From contig SKWV01000182.1 in assembly GCA_007128755.1 (NCBI GenBank), positions 1-5,786 on the forward strand: a stretch of DNA of 5,786 nucleotides. The letters run 5' to 3'. The translations under genes were made by a program, and so were the position numbers. The stretch's first letter is position 1; the number at the start of each line of letters is the position of its first letter. Below the pieces are notes generated by a model. It was not told where the DNA came from and did not search any database. It worked only from the letters and a program-made list of their open reading frames with translations. Of this stretch, positions 1 through 5,786 are shown in pieces. This DNA is from Trueperaceae bacterium (GTDB lineage: Bacteria; Deinococcota; Deinococci; Deinococcales; Trueperaceae).

Positions 1-618
1 CGCGTCGGCGTCGGCCCGGGCGGCTTCGGCCGCCGAACGGGCCGCCTCGGCCTCGGCGCGGGCCGCATCACGTTCCTCCGCGGCCTGGCTCAGTTCGAGC
101 TCCACCATGCGCAGCTCGGCGTCGGCCGCCTCGAGTTGCTCCGCGAGGTCGGCCAGCAGGACCGTGGTGGCGTCGATCTCGGTGAGGAGCTCGTCGCGCT
201 CGGCCTGCACCTGATCGCGCAGCGACTCCGCCAGGTCGCGCTCGCGCACGGCGTCCTGCCGCTCGGCCTCGGCACTGGCGATGGTCGCGCGCGCGGCCTC
301 GAGGTCGGCGCCGAGCGCCGTCAACTGGGTGGCCAGGACGCGCTCCTGGACCCGGAGGCGGTTGACCTCGTCGGCCGTTCGCTGGGCGTTGACGAGCGTC
401 TGCGTGGCGTTCTGGAACGCCAGCGCGAGCACGCCGAGCGTGGTGAGCATGATCAGGATGCCGACGACCACGCCGACGATCTGCCCGGTGGCGCGGGGGC
501 GCGCCCCGAACACCGTCAGCCGCCGGCGGCCGACCCAGGTCCCCAGGCGATCGCCGGCGTAGGCGATGATGCCGGCGAGCGCGACCAGCAGGGCCACGAG
601 ACCGATGACGTAGGTCAC
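1..618 (-). CDS. DUF3084-family membrane coiled-coil protein (5' part only)
   Basis: An open frame of 206 codons with no stop runs off the left edge, so the C-terminus is missing. The GTG at 618 opens with hydrophobic segment 1 (residues 3-21), followed by GDRLGTWVGRRRLTVFGARP (22-41), which I recognise as the DUF3084 hallmark: GDxxGxxxG, basic residues, then a FG-x-RP motif. Hydrophobic segment 2 is at about 47-68. From about 70 to the edge it is Ala/Glu/Arg-rich heptad-like sequence, a long coiled coil. The loop between the helices has six Arg and one Asp, so by the positive-inside rule it should be cytoplasmic, placing the coiled coil outside the membrane. The function of DUF3084 is unknown to me. 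The gene starts 21 bases after lptB, so the two are probably co-transcribed. The Shine-Dalgarno is weak (GGGTGG, six bases before the start). A later GTG at codon 8 would cut helix 1. The family call is from memory of the motif. Confidence 0.83.
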   Translation of the reverse strand, partial: MTYVIGLVALLVALAGIIAYAGDRLGTWVGRRRLTVFGARPRATGQIVGVVVGILIMLTTLGVLALAFQNATQTLVNAQRTADEVNRLRVQERVLATQLTALGADLEAARATIASAEAERQDAVRERDLAESLRDQVQAERDELLTEIDATTVLLADLAEQLEAADAELRMVELELSQAAEERDAARAEAEAARSAAEAARADADA

Positions 619-639
619 GTCATCCCACCCCGTGCGGCC

Positions 640-1419
640 TCATAGCTTGAAGTCCTGACCGAGGTAGTAGGTCCGCACGTCGTGGTCCTGGGCGAACTCG
701 GCGGGCGTCCCGTCGAACCGCACGCGCCCATCGAACATGAGGTAGACCCGGTCGGCGATCGCGAGCGTCTCGCGCACGCTGTGGTCGGTGAGCAGCACGC
801 CCAGCCCGCGGCGCTCGCGGAGGTCGGCGATCAGCGTCTGGATCTCGCGGATCGACTTCGGGTCGACGCCGGTGAAGGGCTCGTCGAGCAGGATGAACTG
901 CGGGTCGATGGTGAGGGAGCGGGCGATCTCGAGCCGACGGCGCTCGCCGCCGGAGAGCGTGTCGGCGCGGTGGTCGGCGAGGTGAGCGAGGTTGAACTCC
1001 TCGAGCAGCGCGTCGGCCCGCCGCGCCTGCTCGGCCGGCGAGATCCGCTGGAACTCGAGGATGGCGAGCAGGTTGTCGCGCGCGGTCATCTTCCGGAAGG
1101 CGCTCGGCTCCTGCGCGAGGTAACCGAGGCCGTGCCTCGCGCGTCGGTGCATGGGCCAGTACGTCACGTCCTGATCGCCGAGGCCGATCCGGCCCGCGTT
1201 CGGGCGCACGAACCCGACCATCATGTAGAACGTGGTCGTCTTGCCCGCACCGTTGGGTCCCAGCAGCGCCACGATCTCGCCCGGCTCCAGGTGCAGGTCG
1301 ACGCCGTCCACGACCGCGCGGCGGCCGTACCGCTTCACGAGACCGACGGCTCGCAATCGCGGACCGTCGATCCCGACGATCTGCGGTTCAGCGTACGGGA
1401 CGGCGCTCACGACCGACAT
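640..1419 (-). CDS. lptB: Lipopolysaccharide export system ATPase LptB
   Basis: LptB is the cytoplasmic ATPase that works with the LptF/LptG permease to pull lipopolysaccharide out of the inner membrane and push it along the Lpt bridge. The 259 residues contain Walker A GPNGAGKTT (54-62), Q-loop YLAQE (Gln103), signature LSGGE (155-159), Walker B FILLDE (175-180), D-loop GVDP (184-187) and the H-loop His213 in LLTDHSVRETL. LptB-specific features are TTTFYMMVG after Walker A, the SAFRKMTARDNL coupling segment (SxFR, matching the E. coli groove that contacts LptF/G), GERRRLEIARSL and the C-terminal YLGQDFKL. These separate it from the similar branched-chain amino-acid ATPase LivF. The N-terminus is about 18 residues longer than in E. 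coli LptB (241 aa). The ATG at 1419 has no Shine-Dalgarno; a GTG three codons in (1410) and a TTG at codon 22 (1356) are alternatives, also without one. A DUF3084 gene follows after 21 bases. Confidence 0.94.
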   Translation of the reverse strand: MSVVSAVPYAEPQIVGIDGPRLRAVGLVKRYGRRAVVDGVDLHLEPGEIVALLGPNGAGKTTTFYMMVGFVRPNAGRIGLGDQDVTYWPMHRRARHGLGYLAQEPSAFRKMTARDNLLAILEFQRISPAEQARRADALLEEFNLAHLADHRADTLSGGERRRLEIARSLTIDPQFILLDEPFTGVDPKSIREIQTLIADLRERRGLGVLLTDHSVRETLAIADRVYLMFDGRVRFDGTPAEFAQDHDVRTYYLGQDFKL

Positions 1420-1477
1420 ACTGCGGTCATGCTACCACCCGCCCTCCGAGCCTTCGGTCTCGTGCCGACCGGGCCGC
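1420..1477 (-). other. Intergenic spacer between aceF and lptB
   Basis: This 58-base gap contains a short inverted repeat (CGGTC at 1471-1467 and GACCG at 1459-1455, seven-base loop) that overlaps a second small one (CCGA, AGGC loop, TCGG). Neither is followed by a T-run, so neither is a convincing intrinsic terminator, and readthrough from aceF into lptB is possible. The end nearest lptB holds the candidate promoter element. Confidence 0.5.
1429..1434 (-). promoter_or_regulatory. Candidate -10 element giving a near-leaderless lptB mRNA
   Basis: TAGCAT (TAnnnT) ends nine bases before the lptB ATG at 1419. Normal -10 to start-site spacing would place the transcript 5' end at about 0-3 bases before the ATG. 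lptB has no Shine-Dalgarno in the usual window, as expected for a leaderless gene. Leaderless mRNAs driven by TAnnnT elements are known to be common in Deinococcus. No good -35 is visible (CCGAAG at 17-base spacing), so the call is tentative. Confidence 0.35.
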
Positions 1478-2875
1478 TCACCCCTCCAGGGCCAACAGGA
1501 ACGGTTCCTCCACGGCTCGGCAGACCCATCGGAGGAAGCGCGCTGCCGACGCGCCGTCGATGAGGCGATGGTCGTAGGTGAGCGAGAGCGGCAGCATCAT
1601 CCGAGGCACGAACGTCTCGCGCTCGTCGTCCCAGACCGGTTCGAGCGTCCCCCTCGAGACCCCGAGGATCGCGACGTCGGGTGGGTTGACGATCGGCGTG
1701 AAGCCGGTCCCGCCGATGCCGCCCAGGTTCGACACGGAGAAGTTCCCGCCGGTCATGTCGTCTTGGCCCAGCTTGCGGTCGCGCGCCCGCTCGGCGAGCT
1801 CGCCGAGTTCGCGCGCCAGCTCGATGATGCTCTTGCGGTCCGCGTCCTTGATGACCGGGACGAGCAGGCCGTGATCGGTGTCGACGGCGACGCCGATGTT
1901 CACGTAGCGCTTGTACACCGCTTCCTGGCGTTCGACGTCGATGCTGGCGTTGAACTCCGGGAACTTCCTGAGCGCGCCGGCGACCACCTTGATCAGCATC
2001 GCCGTGGGGGTGAGCTTCGCGCCGGCCGCCTCGGCCGCGCCCTTGTGGCGTTGCCGCAGGGCCTCGAAGTCGGTGGAGTCGGCCTTGTCGAAGTGCGTGA
2101 CCATCGGCACGGTCGTCCAGGCGGTGCCCATCGAGCGAGCCATCGCCTTGCCGATGCCGGAGAGCGGCTTGCGCTCGGTCTCGCCCCAGGCAGCGAAGTC
2201 CGGGAGCTTGGGGGCGGCGGGCGCCGCCGCCGGCCGCTCGGCCTCGGGAGCACCCTCACCCGCCGCGAAGCGCTTGACGTCGTCGGCCGAGATCCTGCCG
2301 AGCAGCCCGGAACCCGGGACGTCGGCGATGTCGACGCCCTCCTCGCGGGCCATGCGCCGCACGGAGGGGGCGGCCGGGATGAGGGAGCGCGACTCCCGCG
2401 CGACGCCCGCTCCGACGTCCCGCGCCTCGTCGCGCTCGGGCTTCCGCGGAGGCGCAGCGCGCTTCTCGTCCCGTTCCGCCGAGGGCGCTTCCGAGCCCTC
2501 GACCTCGTCGTCGTCTCCGGCCTCGGCTTCGTCTCCGGCCTCGGCTTCGGCCTCATCGACCTCGGCCCCCTCGGCGCCATCGGCGTCCTCGGCTCGGGCC
2601 TCGTCCGCATCCTCGTCGTCGGACGCCTCGGCCCCCTCGCCCTCCTCGACACTCAGGATGGTCTGGCCGACCTTCACGTCGTCGTTGGCACCGACGTGCA
2701 CCTTGCTGACGACGCCACTGACGGTCGAGGGCACCTCGACGACGGCCTTGTCGGTCTCGAGCTCGAGGACCGGCTGGTCGATCTCGATGCGGTCGCCCTC
2801 GGCGACCAGCAACGCGACGACGGTGCCGCTCTCGACGCCTTCGCCAACCTCTGGAAGAGTGAACTCCTGTGCCAC
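1478..2875 (-). CDS. aceF: Dihydrolipoamide acetyltransferase (pyruvate dehydrogenase E2)
   Basis: E2 forms the core of the pyruvate dehydrogenase complex and moves the acetyl group from its lipoyl arm to CoA. The protein has 465 residues in this order: one lipoyl domain (about 1-76; lipoylated Lys43 in ETDKAVVEVPS), an acidic linker (about 77-134), a basic patch (135-162), a peripheral-subunit-binding domain (about 163-205; SVRRMAREEGVDIADVPGSG then GRISADDV), a short Ala/Pro linker (about 206-228) and the catalytic acyltransferase domain (about 232-465). The active-site motif is YDHRLIDGA, with His436 and Asp440. It has a single lipoyl domain, where E. coli AceF has three. The linker is odd: 28 of residues 77-129 are Asp or Glu and only one is basic, unlike the Ala/Pro linkers common in E2s, and it contains an exact 18-bp tandem duplication. 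The GTG start has AGGAGG six bases upstream and begins directly at the lipoyl domain. The E1 partner is the homodimeric AceE next door, so pyruvate is the likely substrate; a branched-chain or 2-oxoglutarate E2 is less likely. Confidence 0.96.
   Translation of the reverse strand: MAQEFTLPEVGEGVESGTVVALLVAEGDRIEIDQPVLELETDKAVVEVPSTVSGVVSKVHVGANDDVKVGQTILSVEEGEGAEASDDEDADEARAEDADGAEGAEVDEAEAEAGDEAEAGDDDEVEGSEAPSAERDEKRAAPPRKPERDEARDVGAGVARESRSLIPAAPSVRRMAREEGVDIADVPGSGLLGRISADDVKRFAAGEGAPEAERPAAAPAAPKLPDFAAWGETERKPLSGIGKAMARSMGTAWTTVPMVTHFDKADSTDFEALRQRHKGAAEAAGAKLTPTAMLIKVVAGALRKFPEFNASIDVERQEAVYKRYVNIGVAVDTDHGLLVPVIKDADRKSIIELARELGELAERARDRKLGQDDMTGGNFSVSNLGGIGGTGFTPIVNPPDVAILGVSRGTLEPVWDDERETFVPRMMLPLSLTYDHRLIDGASAARFLRWVCRAVEEPFLLALEG
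2513..2548. repeat. Exact 18-bp tandem duplication inside aceF
   Basis: GTCTCCGGCCTCGGCTTC (plus strand) is present twice with no gap and no mismatch, at 2513-2530 and 2531-2548. It keeps the frame and encodes EAEAGD twice (AceF residues 110-121) in the acidic linker. A six-base fragment of the unit (GGCCTC) follows. Identity at every base, including third codon positions, points to a recent slippage-type duplication. Confidence 0.9.
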
Positions 2876-2881
2876 GCCCGG

Positions 2882-2887
2882 CCTCCT
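2882..2887 (-). promoter_or_regulatory. Ribosome binding site of aceF, overlapping the aceE stop
   Basis: A perfect AGGAGG begins on the last base of the aceE TGA (2889-2887) and ends six bases before the aceF GTG. Ribosomes finishing aceE would therefore uncover or directly reuse this site. Such translational coupling suits two subunits needed in a fixed ratio. Confidence 0.85.
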
Positions 2888-5610
2888 CAGGTCCTGAACG
2901 GATCAGGGCGGTCGACGTCGACGCCCAGGGTCTCGATGGCCTTCGCCACGTCGCTCGCCTCGAACGCGCCATCGTCGGCGAGCGCCTTGAGCGTCGCGAC
3001 GACGATGTGCTTGGCGTCGACCTCGAAATGGTCGCGCAGCTCCTCACGCGCCTCGCTGCGCCCGAAGCCGTCCGTGCCCAGCGACACGAGCGGCCGCGGC
3101 AGGTGCCGACTGAGCGAATCGGGGAGCTGCTTCATGTAGTCGCTCGCGGCCACGAAGACGCCCTTGGCCTCGCCGAGCGCCTTGGCGGCGAACGAGACCC
3201 GCGGCGACTCCGTCGGATGGAGCCTGTTCCAGCGCTCGGTCTCGAGCGCGTCGCGGTGGAGCGCCTTGTAGCTCGTCACGCTCCACACGTCGGTGGCGAC
3301 CTTGTAGTCCTGCTCGAGCATCTGGGCGGCCTTGAGGACCTCGTTCATGATCGAGCCCGACCCGAACAGCTGCGCGCGCGCCTTCGTCCGCTTCCGCTCG
3401 CTCGGCCGGTACAGGTAGAGGCCGCGCAACACGCCGTCGACCAGGTCGTCCCGGTCGATGTGGTCGGGCGCGGACGGCTGGACGTAGTTCTCGTTGCCGA
3501 TGGTCAAGTAGTAGAAGAGGTCTTCCTGCTCCTCGTACATGCGCCGCATGCCCTCGCGGATGATGATCGCGAGCTCGTACGCGAACGAGGGGTCGTAGGC
3601 CAGGAGGTTCGGGATGGTGGACGCGAGCACGTGCGAGTGGCCGTCCTGGTGCTGCAGGCCCTCGCCCGCGAGGGTGGTGCGTCCGGCCGTGGCGCCGAGC
3701 ATGAAGCCCTTGGCGCGCATGTCGGCCGCGAGCCAAGCGAGGTCGCCGATACGCTGGAAGCCGAACATCGAGTAGTAGATGAAGAACGGGATGGTGTTGA
3801 CGCCGTGGGTGGCGTACGCCGTGCCCGCCGCGATGAACGAGCTCATCGAGCCGGCCTCGGTGATGCCTTCTTCGAGGATCTGCCCGTCCTTGCTCTCCTT
3901 GTAGTAGAGCAGGTTCTCCTTGTCGACCGGATCGTAGAGCTGGCCGACGGGCGAGTAGATGCCGATCATGCGGAAGAGCGCCTCCATGCCGAAGGTGCGC
4001 GCCTCGTCGGGGATGATCGGCACGATCAGCGGGCCCCAGGTCTCGTGCCGGAGCAGCTTGCGGAGGATGCTCACGAACGCCATCGTCGTCGAGACGGGGC
4101 GATCGTTCGATCCGGTCATGAACTCCTCGAAGCTCTCGAGGTCGGGCGCGGGAACGCTCTTCGCGCGGACGCTGCGCTGCGGCACGAACCCGCCGAGCTT
4201 CTCTCGCCGCTCGATCAGGTAGCGGAACTCGTCGGAGTCCTCAGCGGGGCGGTAGAAGGGGAACTCCGCGATCTCGTCGTCCTCGATGGGGATCTCGAGC
4301 CGATCGCGGAAGGCGCGCAGCTCGTCCTCGTTCAGTTTCTTCTGCTGGTGGGTGACGTTCTTGCCCTCGCCCGACTCGCCCAATCCGTACCCCTTGACGG
4401 TCCGCGGCAGGACGACCGTGGGCGAGCCGCGATGGCGCACCGCATGGTGGAAGGCGGCGTAGACCTTGGCCGGATCGTGGCCGCCGCGGTTGAGCTGGCC
4501 GATGTCGTCGTCGCTCCACCCGTCGATCAGGCGCTCGAGCTCGGGGGTGTTGAAGAAGTTCTCGCGCAGCTCGGGCGCGCCGAAGGCGGCGTAGCGCTGG
4601 GACTCGCCGTCGACCAGCTTGTCGAACCGGCGCACCAGGTGACCGCCCTCGTCCTTGGCGATGAGCTCGTCCCACTTGGAACCCCAAGGGATCTTGATGA
4701 CGTTCCAGCCGGCGCCGCGGAAGATGCCTTCGAGCTCCTGCATGATCTGCCCGTTGCCGAAGACGGGGCCGTCGAGGCGCTGCAGGTTGCAGTTGATCAC
4801 CCAGATGAGGTTGTCGAGTCGCTCGCGCGCGGCGAACTTGATCGCGCCCAGCGTCTCCGGCTCGTCGGTCTCGCCGTCGCCGAGGAAGGCCCAGACCTTG
4901 GCGTCGCCGCGTTCCTTGAGCCCGCGCGCCTCGAGGTAGCGGTTGAAACGCGCCTGGTAGATGGAGGTGATCGGCGCGAGCCCCATCGACACGGTGGGGA
5001 ACTGCCAGTAGTCGGGCATGAGCCAGGGGTGCGGGTACGACGAGAGGCCCGGCTCGTCTTGCAGCTCGCGCCGGAAGTTGCGCAGCCGCGTGACGTCGAA
5101 GCGGCGCTCCACGTAGGAGCGGGCGTAGTTGCCGGGGCTGGCATGCCCCTGGAAGTAGATCAGGTCGGCGTCGAGGCCCGCGTCGGGGCCGCGGAAGAAG
5201 TGGTTGAAGCCGACCTCGTACAGCGTCGCGAGCGACGCGTAGGTGGAGATGTGCCCGCCGATCCCGTCCGAGAGCTTGTTGGCCCGCACCACCATCGCCA
5301 TGGCGTTCCAGCGGATCACGTTGCGGATGCGGCGCTCCATCGCCCGGTCACCGGGATACTCGGGCTGAGCCTCGACCGGGATCGTGTTCACGTACGGGGT
5401 TCTCGCGGTGAACGGCATGTCGACGCCCTCGCGCACGGCGTGGAGCTCGAGCCGCTCGAGGATCTCGCGGACGCGCTCGTCACCACCGCTGGCGAGGACG
5501 TACTCGAGCGATTCGAGCCATTCCCGCATCTCCACGTCGTTGAGCGTGCTGCGCTCCTCGCTGGAGAGCTTGGCGCGGTCGTCCGTCTTCTTCACTTGTA
5601 CGTCAGCCAC
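2887..5610 (-). CDS. aceE: Pyruvate dehydrogenase E1 component, homodimeric type
   Basis: This cytosolic enzyme decarboxylates pyruvate on thiamine diphosphate (ThDP) and transfers the acetyl group to the E2 lipoyl domain. From the GTG at 5610 it has 907 residues; E. coli AceE has 887. It resembles E. coli AceE along its whole length, from the NTIPVEAQPEYPG segment to LGTDGFGRSEAREELRDHFE near the C-terminus. Visible motifs are GGH (His about 120), YFQGHASPG (His about 156), the ThDP/Mg motif from GDGETDE (about 244) to INCNLQRLDGP (about 272), the mobile active-site loop GEGKNVTHQ (His about 421), DEARTFGME (about 535-543), ILEEGITEAG with the conserved Glu near 585, YSMFGFQRIGD and GEGLQHQDGHSH. 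No catalytic motif is missing. The GTG was chosen because GAGAGAGGA lies 7 bases before it; the in-frame ATGs at 5628, 5682 and 5751 have no such site and would add tails unlike the family. The N-terminus is still about 14 charged residues longer than in E. coli. aceF follows after 11 bases. Identification is very secure; the start is fairly secure. Confidence 0.97.
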   Translation of the reverse strand: MADVQVKKTDDRAKLSSEERSTLNDVEMREWLESLEYVLASGGDERVREILERLELHAVREGVDMPFTARTPYVNTIPVEAQPEYPGDRAMERRIRNVIRWNAMAMVVRANKLSDGIGGHISTYASLATLYEVGFNHFFRGPDAGLDADLIYFQGHASPGNYARSYVERRFDVTRLRNFRRELQDEPGLSSYPHPWLMPDYWQFPTVSMGLAPITSIYQARFNRYLEARGLKERGDAKVWAFLGDGETDEPETLGAIKFAARERLDNLIWVINCNLQRLDGPVFGNGQIMQELEGIFRGAGWNVIKIPWGSKWDELIAKDEGGHLVRRFDKLVDGESQRYAAFGAPELRENFFNTPELERLIDGWSDDDIGQLNRGGHDPAKVYAAFHHAVRHRGSPTVVLPRTVKGYGLGESGEGKNVTHQQKKLNEDELRAFRDRLEIPIEDDEIAEFPFYRPAEDSDEFRYLIERREKLGGFVPQRSVRAKSVPAPDLESFEEFMTGSNDRPVSTTMAFVSILRKLLRHETWGPLIVPIIPDEARTFGMEALFRMIGIYSPVGQLYDPVDKENLLYYKESKDGQILEEGITEAGSMSSFIAAGTAYATHGVNTIPFFIYYSMFGFQRIGDLAWLAADMRAKGFMLGATAGRTTLAGEGLQHQDGHSHVLASTIPNLLAYDPSFAYELAIIIREGMRRMYEEQEDLFYYLTIGNENYVQPSAPDHIDRDDLVDGVLRGLYLYRPSERKRTKARAQLFGSGSIMNEVLKAAQMLEQDYKVATDVWSVTSYKALHRDALETERWNRLHPTESPRVSFAAKALGEAKGVFVAASDYMKQLPDSLSRHLPRPLVSLGTDGFGRSEAREELRDHFEVDAKHIVVATLKALADDGAFEASDVAKAIETLGVDVDRPDPFRT

Positions 5611-5617
5611 CTTGGGT

Positions 5618-5626
5618 TCCTCTCTC
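5618..5626 (-). promoter_or_regulatory. Ribosome binding site of aceE (decides the GTG start)
   Basis: GAGAGAGGA lies seven bases before the GTG at 5610. It sits inside the first codons of the alternative ATG start at 5628, so it can only serve the GTG. Confidence 0.75.
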
Positions 5627-5639
5627 ATGCGCGGGCCGG

Positions 5640-5671
5640 CCCCTGGCGCCGCGGGCGGCCCGGCGCGGGGG
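5640..5671 (-). other. GC-rich hairpin in the putative aceE leader
   Basis: On the minus strand CCCC-C-GCGCCG is followed by a nine-base loop and then CGGCGC-CA-GGGG. This gives a 6-bp inner stem and a 4-bp outer stem separated by a 1x2 internal loop, all G-C pairs. It ends 13 bases before the aceE Shine-Dalgarno. There is no T-run after it, so it is not a standard terminator. It could influence translation or mRNA stability, or be a by-product of base composition. Confidence 0.35.
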
Positions 5672-5714
5672 TGTGGCCTCATGGTGGGCGCGACTCGCGT
5701 CGCGCAGGCCCCGC

Positions 5715-5720
5715 ATGCTA
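5715..5720 (-). promoter_or_regulatory. Candidate -10 element of the aceEF promoter
   Basis: TAGCAT fits the TAnnnT pattern of a sigma-70-type -10. At 16-18 bases upstream there is no good -35 (for example CAAGCG). If used, transcription would start near 5708 and leave a leader of about 98 bases before the GTG. The same nine bases, GGTAGCATG, occur just before lptB, which is the main reason to list it. Chance occurrence is quite possible. Confidence 0.25.
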
Positions 5721-5786
5721 CCGCGTCGCCAGGCACACGCTTGATGCGCATGACGTCGCTGGCGCCTTCACGACGACGTCCGCCTC

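Larger units (their letters stand above)
5611..5786 (-). promoter_or_regulatory. Upstream/leader region of aceE
   Basis: These 176 bases precede the aceE GTG and extend to the window edge. The aceE frame stays open through part of the region, but the peptide (Pro/Gly/Ala/Arg-rich, with several Cys) does not resemble the start of any AceE, so I treat it as non-coding. It holds a candidate -10 (5715-5720), a GC-rich hairpin (5640-5671) and the ribosome binding site. I found no recognisable operator or riboswitch. Whether another gene begins to the right cannot be decided from here. Confidence 0.5.

Noticed and set aside
1..60. GCC/GAG-rich direct repeats at the left edge
   Set aside because: They are imperfect and explained by Ala/Glu/Arg heptads of the coiled coil in a GC-rich genome, not by a true DNA repeat.
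1455..1471. Intrinsic terminator after aceF
   Set aside because: The stem is only 5 bp with a seven-base loop and no following T-run.
136..1563. Plus-strand open frames over the DUF3084 gene and lptB (169, 93 and 293 codons)
   Set aside because: They are shadows of minus-strand genes supported by family motifs; their products show no domain and no credible start signals.
1911..2897. 328-codon Ser/Ala-rich plus-strand frame over aceF
   Set aside because: Its Ser-rich composition is the antisense image of the acidic linker and it has no independent support.
1232..3139. 635-codon open frame on the plus strand antisense to lptB, aceF and aceE
   Set aside because: It spans three confidently identified genes on the other strand, has low-complexity Arg/Gly/Asp/Leu-rich sequence with no recognisable domain, and is the expected result of GC-rich third positions.
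5611..5751. Extended aceE N-terminus from ATG 5751, 5682 or 5628
   Set aside because: The extra residues match no AceE N-terminus and none of these ATGs has a Shine-Dalgarno, while the GTG at 5610 has one at ideal spacing.
5744..5786. Possible divergent gene starting at ATG 5744 on the plus strand
   Set aside because: Only 14 codons are visible before the edge, with no Shine-Dalgarno and no recognisable signal, so it cannot be supported.

Overview
The window is a GC-rich bacterial segment (roughly 70% G+C by eye) with four genes, all on the minus strand and read from the right edge to the left: aceE (pyruvate dehydrogenase E1), aceF (dihydrolipoamide acetyltransferase E2), lptB (ATPase of the lipopolysaccharide exporter) and the 5' part of a DUF3084-family membrane/coiled-coil protein that runs off the left edge. 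I see no RNA gene, mobile element or CRISPR array. The plus-strand reading frames are GC-driven shadows of these genes.

Organism: an LptB-type ATPase implies a diderm, which argues against Actinobacteria despite the base composition. DUF3084 proteins are known mainly from Cyanobacteria and Deinococcota. With the high GC, the homodimeric AceE and a possibly leaderless lptB, this fits best with Deinococcota (Deinococcus/Truepera-like). That is inference from gene content, not a database match.

Layout: 5611-5786 is the region upstream of aceE, with a TAnnnT-type candidate -10 and a GC-rich hairpin in the putative leader. aceE (5610-2887) and aceF (2875-1478) are 11 bases apart; the aceF Shine-Dalgarno overlaps the aceE stop, so they are almost certainly co-transcribed and translationally coupled. 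A 58-base gap (1420-1477) separates aceF from lptB (1419-640). It has no convincing terminator but holds a candidate -10 so close to the lptB ATG that the transcript would be nearly leaderless. The DUF3084 gene (618 to beyond 1) starts 21 bases after the lptB stop and is probably co-transcribed with it.

Function: AceE decarboxylates pyruvate on thiamine diphosphate and reductively acetylates the lipoyl domain of AceF, which passes the acetyl group to CoA. The third subunit, E3 (dihydrolipoamide dehydrogenase), is not in the window and must be encoded elsewhere. LptB powers extraction of lipopolysaccharide or a similar lipid from the inner membrane. The DUF3084 protein, with two membrane helices and a long coiled coil predicted outside the cytoplasm, is of unknown function; its position makes an envelope role plausible.

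Most of the window is ordinary core metabolism and envelope biogenesis. The points most worth a second look are the lptB-DUF3084 pairing, the shared GGTAGCATG motif before aceE and lptB, and the highly acidic E2 linker with its exact 18-bp tandem duplication.
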